From Gammaproteobacteria bacterium (GTDB lineage: Bacteria; Pseudomonadota; Gammaproteobacteria; HK1), in NCBI GenBank assembly GCA_009937425.1, contig JAACFO010000016.1, positions 1 through 52,957 on the forward strand: 52,957 nt of DNA, read 5' to 3'. The notes under the pieces were generated by a model. The model was not told where the DNA came from and ran no database searches. It saw nothing but the letters and a program-made list of their open reading frames with translations. Position 1 is the stretch's first letter; each line of letters opens with the position of its first letter. Below, one piece after another: positions 41,694 through 49,274 of this stretch. The translations under genes were made by a program, and so were the position numbers.

Positions 41694-41987
41694 ATGCCAA
41701 AAGGATACTGGGTCAGCATGCATCGGCGTCCAGCGGATCCCGACAAGCATGCAGCGTATCGAGAGATTGCAATACCTGCAATCAAGGCAGCGGGAGGTAA
41801 GTTCCTTGTCATCGGCGGAAATCCCCAGGCGCGGGAGTTTGGAATGGAACAAAGAACCGTAGTAGTTGAATTCTCATCTCATGAGGTGGCGCTCAATGCC
41901 TATGAAAGCGAGGACTACCAACGCGCCCTGGCAGTTCTCGGCGATGGCGCAGAGCGGGACGTGCGGATCGTGGAGGGCGTCGAGTAG
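41694..41987 (+). CDS. Cassette 32: DUF1330 protein (copy 3 of 3)
   Basis: This 97-residue protein is nearly identical to those in cassettes 1 and 10, closer to cassette 1 (MPKGYWVSMHRRPADPDKHAAYREIAIPAIKAAGGKFLVIGGNPQ). The 5' leader (GGAGAACTAAC before the ATG) and the 3' tail are also shared with cassette 1. Here the R'' box of the attC is ACCTAAC and does not match the opening GTTAGGC. The function is unknown. Confidence 0.88.
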   Translation: MPKGYWVSMHRRPADPDKHAAYREIAIPAIKAAGGKFLVIGGNPQAREFGMEQRTVVVEFSSHEVALNAYESEDYQRALAVLGDGAERDVRIVEGVE

Positions 41988-42026
41988 CGAGTGGATTTTG
42001 AGGGACGGCCGCCAATGGGTTCAATC

Positions 42027-42098
42027 ACCTAACAAGGCGCTGCAGCTGACGGCCAACCCGCTGCGCGGCTTGTCCGCAGCTGAGCTTAGTCGTTATGC
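42027..42098 (+). repeat. attC site of cassette 32
   Basis: Main-family site, 72 bp. R'' ACCTAAC, R' GTTATGC. Confidence 0.92.
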
Positions 42099-42132
42099 GG
42101 CAAATTGACATCTGCGAAGTGGTGTCTCGGAG

Positions 42133-42387
42133 ATGGATTGCAAAGATCTGCCTTCGGTCACCACCGAATATTCAGAGTCTGCAACATTCGACTCATTACT
42201 TGACTATTTTGCTTGGGTGAATTCGATGCGCCACAGGAGTAGATTGGTCATTCGATGGAAAGAACGGTCCGCGTCTGGTGACGGCTCCATTTCCAAACAA
42301 GGATCTCCAAAGAGCGAGGACTCACGCTTTTCTTCACGTTTCCTGCCGCCGTGTTACGGGGAAGTAACTCAAGGGCGTAAGCAGTGA
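42133..42387 (+). CDS. Cassette 33, upstream ORF
   Basis: This 84-residue open frame (MDCKDLPSVTTEYSESATFDSLLDYFAWVNSMRHRSRLVIRWKERSASG) has no recognised family. The composition is plausible for a protein up to about residue 48 and then becomes Ser/Lys-rich and disordered. The only GGAG lies directly against the ATG, too close for good initiation. It may be spurious or a decayed gene ahead of the PPOX gene. Confidence 0.35.
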   Translation: MDCKDLPSVTTEYSESATFDSLLDYFAWVNSMRHRSRLVIRWKERSASGDGSISKQGSPKSEDSRFSSRFLPPCYGEVTQGRKQ

Positions 42388-42400
42388 GGAGGACTACTCT

Positions 42401-42895
42401 ATGACTCAAGACTCTGACATTGAAGCATTTTTGGATGTTGGAAGGCAGATAATGACTGCTGCAGGTTGTGCGTCGCTAATTACCATTGATGAGGCCGGTC
42501 TGCCATTCTCGCGACCAGTTCGCACATTCCCGTCTGACGCCGCACTCACCAAAATCACCATACCCACTGATTCGAACTCACGGAAAACTGTGCAGGCACG
42601 AAGCAACCCGGGGATCCTTTTGAGTTACGTCGATTTGTCTTCCCGAGGCTACGTCACGGTTATTGGGAATGCCGAATTAAACGACCGTCCCGAGGACAAA
42701 CAGGCCATCTGGGTGGACCCATTCTCAGCCTTTTGGCCGGATGGACCAGAGTCCGAAAGTTATCTCTTGATAGACGTGACGCCGGAACGGATCGAAATGA
42801 GAAGCTACACACAGGGCGTTGCGGAGGACCCGACCCGCTGGATACCGGTAACACTTGAAAGAACAGGTGCCGGTGGCTGGAAACAGACGGGTTAG
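42401..42895 (+). CDS. Cassette 33: PPOX-family flavin protein
   Basis: This 164-residue protein is of the pyridoxamine 5'-phosphate oxidase-like split barrel. AAGCASLITIDEAGLPFSRPVRTFPSDAALTKITIPTDSNSRKTVQARSNPGILLSYVDLSSRGYVTVIGNAELNDRPEDKQAIW is the general-stress-protein-26-like pattern, which binds FMN. AGGAGG lies before the ATG. The expected cofactor is flavin; the substrate is unknown. Confidence 0.82.
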   Translation: MTQDSDIEAFLDVGRQIMTAAGCASLITIDEAGLPFSRPVRTFPSDAALTKITIPTDSNSRKTVQARSNPGILLSYVDLSSRGYVTVIGNAELNDRPEDKQAIWVDPFSAFWPDGPESESYLLIDVTPERIEMRSYTQGVAEDPTRWIPVTLERTGAGGWKQTG

Positions 42896-42969
42896 CTCGC
42901 GGTGGCGACTTGCACCGGCAGTCGTCTGAGCGTTCATTTTGGGTTGAAAGCGGAAACAAGCTATTGGAC

Positions 42970-43006
42970 TACGCGGTTTGTCCGCAGCTGAGCTTGGTCG
43001 TTATGC
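42970..43006 (+). repeat. Half attC after cassette 33
   Basis: Only the right half is left: CTACGCGGTTTGTCCGCAGC, then TGAGCTTGGTC and GTTATGC. The R'' box and left arm are missing; the sequence before it is cassette-specific. Confidence 0.8.
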
Positions 43007-43072
43007 GACACTCCAGATGCGCGAGTCGAGAGAGGCTCTAGTCCAAATGCACATTGTTGACGGAACAAAGTC

Positions 43073-43849
43073 ATGCATGCTCATGTAGTGTTGGCCCACC
43101 CCGAGTCCAAATCCTTCAACGGGCATCTTGCCGAAATAGCACGCGAGTCGTTGGAGCGTTCGGGTTGGAGTGTGTCCATATCCGACCTTTACGGCATGGG
43201 ATTCGATCCGTGCGAACGATTCGAGCACTACTCGGAACGTCAGGACGGTACGCGATTTAACGTTCAGGCTGAGCAGAGGTATGCCAGCAAAAACGGCACA
43301 ATCCCCATTCAGGTGAAAGACGAAATTGCACGACTGGATGCGGCGGACCTCCTTATCCTGCAGTACCCCATGTGGTGGCACCTACCGCCGGCAATGCTGA
43401 AGGGGTGGTACGACAGAGTTTTCATTTACGGGGAAGTCTATGCGAGTAAGAAGCGCTTCGAGGCCGGGCGCTTTGCGGGAAAACGGGCCATGCTTTCAGT
43501 GACCGTGGGCACGAGCTCCGAAACCTATGCATACAATGGACGCAGCGGTGACATAGACCTTATGCTATGGCCGGTCAATTTCACCCTCGCGTATGTGGGC
43601 TACACGGTGCTCACTCCATTCATAGCATATGGCGTGGAAGCGGGAATCCGATACTCAGATCCGGGCGAGGTTGAGAAGCGGCTCGCCACAGTGGCAAAAT
43701 CTTTTGGGACGTGCCTAGAGAATCTGGATGAAGTTCCCGTGGTTCCCTTCAATTGCATGAGTCATTGGCGTGAAGATGGTCGGATCAAGCGCTCCGCGCC
43801 GGCGTATAGCCCGTTTATTCGACACATGCAAGAATTGGAACTGAAGTAG
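43073..43849 (+). CDS. Cassette 34: NAD(P)H quinone oxidoreductase (flavodoxin-like)
   Basis: This 258-residue flavodoxin-fold protein of the NQO1/MdaB family has HAHVVLAHPESKSFNGHLAEIARESLERSGWSVSISDLYGMGFDPCERFEHY (FMN/FAD-binding N-terminus). LDAADLLILQYPMWWHLPPAMLKGWYDRVF is the family's most conserved block. The expected reaction is two-electron reduction of quinones by NAD(P)H. It is complete. Confidence 0.9.
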   Translation: MHAHVVLAHPESKSFNGHLAEIARESLERSGWSVSISDLYGMGFDPCERFEHYSERQDGTRFNVQAEQRYASKNGTIPIQVKDEIARLDAADLLILQYPMWWHLPPAMLKGWYDRVFIYGEVYASKKRFEAGRFAGKRAMLSVTVGTSSETYAYNGRSGDIDLMLWPVNFTLAYVGYTVLTPFIAYGVEAGIRYSDPGEVEKRLATVAKSFGTCLENLDEVPVVPFNCMSHWREDGRIKRSAPAYSPFIRHMQELELK

Positions 43850-43870
43850 TGGGTTCATGTTGCTAGTCTC

Positions 43871-43942
43871 GCCTAACAAGGCGCTGCAGCTGACGGCCAA
43901 CCCGCTACGCGGTTTGTCCGCGACTGAGCTTGGTCGTTAGGC
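43871..43942 (+). repeat. attC site of cassette 34
   Basis: Main-family site, 72 bp. R'' GCCTAAC, R' GTTAGGC. Right arm GCGACTGAGC deviates by a base swap. Confidence 0.9.
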
Positions 43943-43948
43943 GGCAAG

Positions 43949-44359
43949 ATGTCACCATCTAGAGCAGCTTGCGCCGCATTTCTTTCCGGAGGCATTGCTG
44001 TTGCATCCCTGGCCGAGATTAGCGCGCCTCCGATCGGCGCTGGCGCACGATTTCAAGCCCAGGAAATCGGTCCAGGATGGCGCCGCGGCTTCTTTAATCA
44101 AATTCGTACAGTCCCTCCCTGTTATATTCTCATGACCTTCAAACTGCGCTCATCGACAGATGAGCCACTTCGGGTGGACCGGACGATTCTAATTGCGGGT
44201 GTCAGTCGACTTCAGGTGACCGATGCTCCCGGCACATCTATGCAAGAATGGGATGGTCTCGTCCTGCCCGCGGTACCTAAGAATTCATGGCAGGAAATCG
44301 AGCTGGACCGGCTTCGACCCGAAAAAGGTCAGTGCCAATTCGATGAGTCATTTGGTTGA
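43949..44359 (+). CDS. Cassette 35: Hypothetical secreted protein
   Basis: This 136-residue protein begins six bases after the cassette boundary. The first residues (MSPSRAACAAFLSGGIAVASLA) form a weak signal peptide, with cleavage likely near SLA-EIS. The rest looks like a beta-sandwich domain (CYILMTFKLRSSTDEPLRVDRTILIAGVSRLQVTD). No family is recognised. No ribosome-binding site fits between attC and the ATG, so initiation may depend on the preceding transcript. Confidence 0.6.
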   Translation: MSPSRAACAAFLSGGIAVASLAEISAPPIGAGARFQAQEIGPGWRRGFFNQIRTVPPCYILMTFKLRSSTDEPLRVDRTILIAGVSRLQVTDAPGTSMQEWDGLVLPAVPKNSWQEIELDRLRPEKGQCQFDESFG

Positions 44360-44368
44360 TGGTGCGCC

Positions 44369-44440
44369 GCCTAACAAGGCGCTGCAGCTGACGGCCAACC
44401 CGCTACGCGGTTTGTCCGCGGCTGAGCTTGGTCGTTAGAT
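44369..44440 (+). repeat. attC site of cassette 35
   Basis: Main-family site, 72 bp. R'' GCCTAAC, R' GTTAGAT. Confidence 0.92.
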
Positions 44441-44471
44441 TGCACAATACGCACTGACAGTAGTTATTGAG

Positions 44472-45272
44472 ATGGCGGAAGAGATCAAAGAAGACCCAGG
44501 CTACCCGGGCGACGTCCAAGAGAAATTGGAATTAGTCTGGGGCGAGGGTTTCCTGTCGCCTGGAGGTCCAGCGGAGGTCTCTCGAATACTTGGAAGCAAA
44601 AGCATTTCTGGATGCGAAGTTCTAGACGTCGGGAGCGGAGCTGGTGGGGTAGATATTTCTCTTGTTCGAGATCACGGGGCTGGCAGCGTCGTCGGAGTAG
44701 ATGTTCAAAAAGAACTTATTGACCTTGCTTCTAGCCGTGCGCAGAAGTGCAATCTCGAGAGTCAGATCAAGTATCAGCTGGTGACTCCTGGACCTCTCCC
44801 ATTCGCTGACGAGTCGTTCGACGTCGCTTTTAGCAAAGATGCAATAATTCATGTACGAGAGAAAGAAGATCTCTATACGGAGATTTTTCGGATCTTGCGT
44901 CCTGGGGGACGGCTCCTGGTAAGCGATTGGCTAAGAGGGGATGGAGATTCGTTGACACCTATGGTGCAGGAATTCATTACTGCATCAGGTCATGACTTCA
45001 CTTTGGTGTCCTTGCGGGGGCTCGGAGAGATTGTAGAGAAAGTAGGATTTGTCGAAATCGAACTAGAGGACCGTCGGAATTGGTACCTCCAAGAGGCTAC
45101 GGGAGAATTGGAAAGGTTGCAGGGTCCTCTCAATGCCCAGTTCTTGGAGATGTGGGGAGAGGAATCGACACAGGACGAGATAACGTTCTGGGAAGTCTTG
45201 GTCGCTGCTCTCGAACAAGGAGCAATCAGACCGGGTCACGTTCGAGCACTAAAATTCGCTGGTACTCTATGA
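44472..45272 (+). CDS. Cassette 36: SAM-dependent methyltransferase
   Basis: This 266-residue class I methyltransferase has motif I CEVLDVGSGAGGVDISLV, VVGVDVQKELIDLA, LPFADESFDVAFSKDAIIHVREKEDLYTEIFRILRPGGRLLVSDWLRGD. SKDAIIHVREKEDLY is the pattern of phosphoethanolamine N-methyltransferase-like and sarcosine/dimethylglycine methyltransferases. The C-terminal part holds the substrate cap. An amine-methylating role is possible but unproven. Confidence 0.88.
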   Translation: MAEEIKEDPGYPGDVQEKLELVWGEGFLSPGGPAEVSRILGSKSISGCEVLDVGSGAGGVDISLVRDHGAGSVVGVDVQKELIDLASSRAQKCNLESQIKYQLVTPGPLPFADESFDVAFSKDAIIHVREKEDLYTEIFRILRPGGRLLVSDWLRGDGDSLTPMVQEFITASGHDFTLVSLRGLGEIVEKVGFVEIELEDRRNWYLQEATGELERLQGPLNAQFLEMWGEESTQDEITFWEVLVAALEQGAIRPGHVRALKFAGTL

Positions 45273-45305
45273 AATGGTTGCAGTCCGATTGATTTCGGCA
45301 GTGCA

Positions 45306-45377
45306 GTCTAACAAGGCGCCGCAGCTGACGGCCAACCCGCTACGCGGCTTGTCCGCAGCTGAGCTTGGTCGTTAGCG
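45306..45377 (+). repeat. attC site of cassette 36
   Basis: 72 bp, R'' GTCTAAC, R' GTTAGCG. Left arm reads GGCGCCGCAGC. Confidence 0.9.
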
Positions 45378-45418
45378 CGCACGATGCACCAGCGAACCCC
45401 GCGGGTCAAGGAGGCAAA

Positions 45419-45883
45419 TTGACCGAAACAACTGTCCGCTACGCTGAGGACTATAAGCCGGGCGACGTGTTCGATCTCGGGTTATATGATGTAACGCGGA
45501 ACGAGATCGTAGAGTTTGCCGAGCGATACGATCCCTTTCCGTTCCACGTAAATGATAACGCGGCTGAGGCAACGGTATTCGGCGGGATCATTGCGAGTGG
45601 TTGGCTCACGGCTCTTATCTGGCTTCGACTGATGCACAGAACATTTCTCTGCTATGAGACGACCCTCGGTTCACCGGGACACGAGGAGATGAACTGGCCG
45701 AAACCAGTCCGGCCCGGGGACCAACTGACTGGGCGAGTTGAGGTTAAGGAAAGTCGGACGTCGAGAAGCAAGCCGGAATTGGGATTCGTTCGCTATACGG
45801 CCACGTTGAGCAATCAGGATGGCGAACAGGTTTTCCTTACCACGAGTACGTTAATCGTAAAATCACGCTCAACTTCGAGATAG
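45419..45883 (+). CDS. Cassette 37: MaoC-like hydratase
   Basis: This 154-residue hot-dog-fold protein has VRYAEDYKPGDVFDLGLYDVTRNEIVEFAERYDPFPFHVNDNAAEATVFGGIIASGWLTALIWLRLM, the R-specific enoyl-CoA hydratase pattern (YDPxPFHxD, with Asp and His catalytic). The strong AGGAGG at 45409-45414 decides for TTG 45419; a start at 45365 would lie in the attC and is rejected. The expected activity is hydration of an enoyl-CoA, but the substrate is unknown. Confidence 0.85.
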   Translation: MTETTVRYAEDYKPGDVFDLGLYDVTRNEIVEFAERYDPFPFHVNDNAAEATVFGGIIASGWLTALIWLRLMHRTFLCYETTLGSPGHEEMNWPKPVRPGDQLTGRVEVKESRTSRSKPELGFVRYTATLSNQDGEQVFLTTSTLIVKSRSTSR

Positions 45884-45942
45884 GGCCATCAAGCACGTTA
45901 GTTGATTTGTCTAATGTACCTGGGAAGTGGGTGGTTGGTGTG

Positions 45943-45982
45943 CCCTAACAAGGCGCTGCAGCTGACGGCCGATCCATTATGC
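45943..45982 (+). repeat. Internally deleted attC after cassette 37
   Basis: 40 bp: R'' CCCTAAC, left arm AAGGCGCTGCAGCTGACGGC, then a deletion and R' ATTATGC. The R'' of the following cassette (GCATAAT) is the exact complement of this box. Confidence 0.72.
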
Positions 45983-46061
45983 GGCAAGACGAGTGGTATA
46001 TTAGGAGTATTGGTCGCAAGTATTCCATCCTTGTTATTCAAGGTCGAAGGAGAAATGCACC

Positions 46062-46487
46062 ATGACCACTGAGGCTGTCTTAGCGACACTAGACGAATAC
46101 GCCTGCACTTACTGCGCAAAAGACATCGACGGTCTCATGGCGGTATTTGATGAGGGAGGCAATATTTCAGTTATAGGCACTGGTGCGGATGAAATCTGCG
46201 TAGGCCGAGACCAGGTAAAGGAGCTATTCCTCCGTAATTTCAGTGAAGCCAAGGCCAACCGTTTTGAATGGCACTGGAAGGACATTTCCATAATGAACGA
46301 TCATGCTGTAATAGCTGTAAAGCTGTCCATTCACCTGGATATATCAGGAAACGCCTTACAGGTGCCGGTTCGTTGGACTGTCGTACTAAGGCGTCAGAAT
46401 GGTCATTGGGTCTGGCTGCACCGACACGCGTCTATTGCCGCTTCTGGTCAGAGCGAAGGGCAAGCCTATCCGCAGAGCGAACAGTGA
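46062..46487 (+). CDS. Cassette 38: SnoaL/NTF2-like protein
   Basis: This 141-residue NTF2-fold protein has LATLDEYACTYCAKDIDGLMAVFDEGGNISVIGTGADEICVGRDQVKELFLRNF, the nuclear transport factor 2/SnoaL-like pattern with an acidic residue after the first helix. VPVRWTVVLRRQNGHWVWLHRH ends the sheet. GGAGAAA precedes the ATG. It could be an isomerase-like or ligand-binding protein; the substrate is unknown. Confidence 0.83.
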   Translation: MTTEAVLATLDEYACTYCAKDIDGLMAVFDEGGNISVIGTGADEICVGRDQVKELFLRNFSEAKANRFEWHWKDISIMNDHAVIAVKLSIHLDISGNALQVPVRWTVVLRRQNGHWVWLHRHASIAASGQSEGQAYPQSEQ

Positions 46488-46544
46488 ATTGTTCTCGAAA
46501 AGCCCAATTCATCTCCACAACTGGCGGGAGTGCGCCGATGTGCC

Positions 46545-46616
46545 GCATAATAAGGCGCTGCAGCTGACGGCCAACCCGCTTCGCGGCTTGTCCGCAGCTG
46601 AGCTTGGTCGTTATGT
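46545..46616 (+). repeat. attC site of cassette 38
   Basis: Main-family site, 72 bp. R'' GCATAAT is the exact complement of the ATTATGC opening the cassette; R' GTTATGT. Confidence 0.9.
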
Positions 46617-46639
46617 GGCAAGAACTGGGGGACTAAACC

Positions 46640-47284
46640 GTGATTGAGAAAAGCGCCGGACAAACCCTTCTGGAAAATGCGTACCAGCTCTCCACTCCAG
46701 CCGACAATGCAGAATACTACGATGCTTTTGCATCCACTTACGATACAGATTTCGCCGCCGCTTTAGGATGGCACTATCCGGCCGCGATCGCCGCGATTTA
46801 CCGTGATGCGGCCGAAACAACCGATACGCCAATTGCTGATATCGGGTGCGGCACCGGGCTCGTGGCGAGCGCCTTGAACTATCCGCAGGAACAAATCGAT
46901 GGAATTGACATATCGGCCGAAATGCTTCGCGTAGCAGAAGAAAAACAACTCTATCGCTCACTATATAAAGTGGATCTTACGAAATCACTAGATTTGATCG
47001 CAAATGACTACGGAGCGGTTCTCTCTGTAGGAACTTTTACTTCCGGGCATCTTGGCCCTGAACCACTTGAGGGTTTGCTCGGCATCGTCCGCGCCCATGC
47101 TCTCTTTGTGATCGGTGTCAAGAAAGCGCATTTCCAAGAGGCGGAGTTTGAACCCGCCCTACGAGATATGGAGGCAGGCGGACTGATTAAGGACCTGAAA
47201 ATCGCTGAGGGGTCAATGTACGCGAAAGCTGGGCACGATCACTCGGCTGACACAGCATTTGCGCTGGTTTATCGAAAGTCTTAA
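46640..47284 (+). CDS. Cassette 39: SAM-dependent methyltransferase
   Basis: This 214-residue class I methyltransferase starts at GTG 46640. YYDAFASTYDTDFAAALGWHYPAAI is the typical N-terminal helix, TPIADIGCGTGLVASAL is motif I, IDGIDISAEMLRVAEEKQLYRSLYKVDL is motif II. The rest of the core is degenerate relative to UbiE/Williams-Beuren-type relatives. The substrate is unknown. The 136 bp between its stop and attC hold nothing that I can identify. Confidence 0.87.
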   Translation: MIEKSAGQTLLENAYQLSTPADNAEYYDAFASTYDTDFAAALGWHYPAAIAAIYRDAAETTDTPIADIGCGTGLVASALNYPQEQIDGIDISAEMLRVAEEKQLYRSLYKVDLTKSLDLIANDYGAVLSVGTFTSGHLGPEPLEGLLGIVRAHALFVIGVKKAHFQEAEFEPALRDMEAGGLIKDLKIAEGSMYAKAGHDHSADTAFALVYRKS

Positions 47285-47420
47285 ATGTCTCATTCTGGCT
47301 ACCAACTGCCCTGCTTGCATTTGCAGTCAAGGTCCGGTATCGAGAGCGGTGTTGACGCGACGCTTCGAATTAATAATGATTGCATTGCCTCGCGAGTGAT
47401 ATTGGGAGTGGCATCATGCC

Positions 47421-47492
47421 ACATAACAAGGCGCTGCAGCTGACGGCCGATTCGCTGCGTGGATTGTCCGCAGCTGAGCCTGATCGTTAGGT
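47421..47492 (+). repeat. attC site of cassette 39
   Basis: 72 bp. R'' ACATAAC is the exact complement of the GTTATGT opening the cassette; R' GTTAGGT. The right arm (CTGAGCCTGATC) has drifted. Confidence 0.88.
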
Positions 47493-47566
47493 TTTACGAG
47501 AATATTCTGGCCTTGGAATGTACAATAACCCTGCGGAAGGTCCCGCAAGTTTAAAGGAGAAAAACA

Positions 47567-47983
47567 ATGAGTACTAATCTCGAGTCTGCGAAACAATTCT
47601 TTGAAGCTTGTGAAACGGGTAAAGGCTGGGAAGGTTGTAATGCTTTCTGTCATCCTGAAGCGACATTCTCTTCACAAACAACAGTCTTGACTGACGTAAC
47701 CACCTTAGAAGGTTACTGCGAATGGATGAAGAACCTTTTAACCCCGATACCAGATGGGCATTACGAGCTTAAGTTCTTTGCGGCTGATGAAGCCCGAAAT
47801 TCGGTAGCTGCTTTTGGAGTTTTCCACGGGACCCAGACCGGGCCTGGCGGGCCGGTGCCGCCGACTGGCAATAGCATCGCTGCCGATTATGTGTACCACA
47901 TGGTCTTTGAAGGCGACCGTATCAAACACATGACGAAGATCTGGAATGACACGATCAGCCTTCAGCAGCTTGGTTGGGGATAA
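47567..47983 (+). CDS. Cassette 40: SnoaL/ketosteroid-isomerase-like protein
   Basis: This 138-residue NTF2-fold protein has ESAKQFFEACETGKGWEGCNAFCHPEATFSSQTTVLTDVTTLEGYCEWMKNLLTPIPDGHYELKFFAADEARNSVAAFGVFHGTQTG. It ends ADYVYHMVFEGDRIKHMTKIWND, typical of the SnoaL/ketosteroid isomerase-like group. AAAGGAGAAAAAC precedes the ATG. The substrate is unknown. Confidence 0.85.
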   Translation: MSTNLESAKQFFEACETGKGWEGCNAFCHPEATFSSQTTVLTDVTTLEGYCEWMKNLLTPIPDGHYELKFFAADEARNSVAAFGVFHGTQTGPGGPVPPTGNSIAADYVYHMVFEGDRIKHMTKIWNDTISLQQLGWG

Positions 47984-48063
47984 AGCAGGATCGAAAGCTA
48001 TAGATTCAAAATGGTTTGCAAAATAAGGAGGAATTTTATTAAGGGGGCATGCCAGCAAGTAAA

Positions 48064-48123
48064 GCCTGACAAGCACATACGGTCTGACGCGGCGAAGCCG
48101 CACCGCTATGCGGGGCGTTTTGA
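48064..48123 (+). repeat. Degenerate attC of cassette 40 (second attC family)
   Basis: R'' GCCTGAC, interior AAGCACATACGGTCTGACGC ... CTATGCGGGGC. The last box aligned with other second-family sites is GTTTTGA (48117-48123), a decayed R'. GTTAGTG at 48128 is an alternative boundary. Confidence 0.6.
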
Positions 48124-48141
48124 GGCAGTTAGTGGCCGTAC

Positions 48142-48945
48142 TTGAGCGAGCGTACTGTGAACCGAACGTATTACAGGGATCACTGGACTGAGATTGAGCC
48201 CGAGCGCTTTGAGCGCTACAAACTGATGTTTGAGTGGTCCGATGCATCGCGACGGCTGCTCGAGCCTGCGGGAATTCAGACGGGAGACGTGGTTGTCGAT
48301 TTGGGTTGCGGACCGGGATTTACTGCGCTTGAACTAGCCACCTGGGTAGGTCCATCGGGCCATGTGCACGGCATTGAGGTAAACGCAGATTTTGTAGAAT
48401 ATGGCCGCTCCGTCGCAAAGGATCGGCGTCTGGAAGAAACTGTCACATTCCACCATGTGACGGACGGAGCATTACCACTTTCAGATGACTCGATTGACTG
48501 CATAGTGGCGAAAAATGTTCTCGTTTATGTCGATGACCCACTAAAGACCTACCAGGAATGCCATCGTGTTCTAAGGATAGGCGGTCGGGTCCACGCGATA
48601 GAAGGCGATTGGGATTTCACACTCGCTGAGCCTGTACCTGAAGACGATTGGAAGGCGCTGATTCGAGCTGCCAGTGTCGCTTTCCGCAGCCCGAGTATCG
48701 GTAGGCAGCTGCATAAGGTCGCTCGGACGGCAGGCTTTGCCGACGTAACCGTTTCCGTGGATTGCCGCCCGGATACGACCGGCCGGTACCTGCCCATGGT
48801 GCGAAACCTTTGTACATACGCACGCCAAGGCGGAGCGTTAGAGGAGCAGAAGATCGACGAAGTCCTTAAGAGGTGTGAGGATGCCGTGAGCAGTCAAGAG
48901 CTGTTGATTCTCACCCCACAGTTCGTGGTCACCGCTACCCGGTAG
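48142..48945 (+). CDS. Cassette 41: SAM-dependent methyltransferase
   Basis: This 267-residue class I methyltransferase has motif I DVVVDLGCGPGFTALELA, VHGIEVNADFVEYG, LPLSDDSIDCIVAKNVLVYVDDPLKTYQECHRVLRIGGRVHAIEGDW. This is the UbiE/COQ5-like small-molecule type. The start is uncertain: TTG 48142 as given, or GTG 48157, which keeps the same protein minus five residues. Neither has a clear ribosome-binding site. Confidence 0.86.
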   Translation: MSERTVNRTYYRDHWTEIEPERFERYKLMFEWSDASRRLLEPAGIQTGDVVVDLGCGPGFTALELATWVGPSGHVHGIEVNADFVEYGRSVAKDRRLEETVTFHHVTDGALPLSDDSIDCIVAKNVLVYVDDPLKTYQECHRVLRIGGRVHAIEGDWDFTLAEPVPEDDWKALIRAASVAFRSPSIGRQLHKVARTAGFADVTVSVDCRPDTTGRYLPMVRNLCTYARQGGALEEQKIDEVLKRCEDAVSSQELLILTPQFVVTATR

Positions 48946-48990
48946 GATAAGCACAGAGATCGTGACGATCCGAGCACAAGTCCATGTGCC

Positions 48991-49062
48991 GCATAACAAG
49001 GCGCTGCAGCCGACGGTCAACCCGCTCCGCGGTTTGACCGCAGCTGAACTTGGTCGTTATGT
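48991..49062 (+). repeat. attC site of cassette 41
   Basis: Main-family site, 72 bp. R'' GCATAAC, R' GTTATGT. Confidence 0.92.
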
Positions 49063-49072
49063 GGCATGGGTC

Positions 49073-49105
49073 GGGTTGACCTGTGCCGAGAGGTCTCTTT
49101 TGACC
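49073..49105. other. Leader element shared with cassette 18
   Basis: The segment beginning GGGTTGACCTG and ending TTTTGACC resembles 30685-30717, which also lies just after a GTTATGT boundary. The rest of the gene-free stretch 49063-49274 shows no other feature that I can support. Confidence 0.45.
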
Positions 49106-49274
49106 CTTTGCGGTTTTTTGCAGCACAATCGTGCTAATGCACTTTTTGGAAGTCTTGCTGAACTACGAAGGGCAATGGAATACCGTTCACCGCGATCGTC
49201 GGAACGTGGAGAATGTGCCCGCTTTGGCAGTTGGCGCTTGTAGCGGTCCCTGCGTTCCATCTATCTTCCCCATC

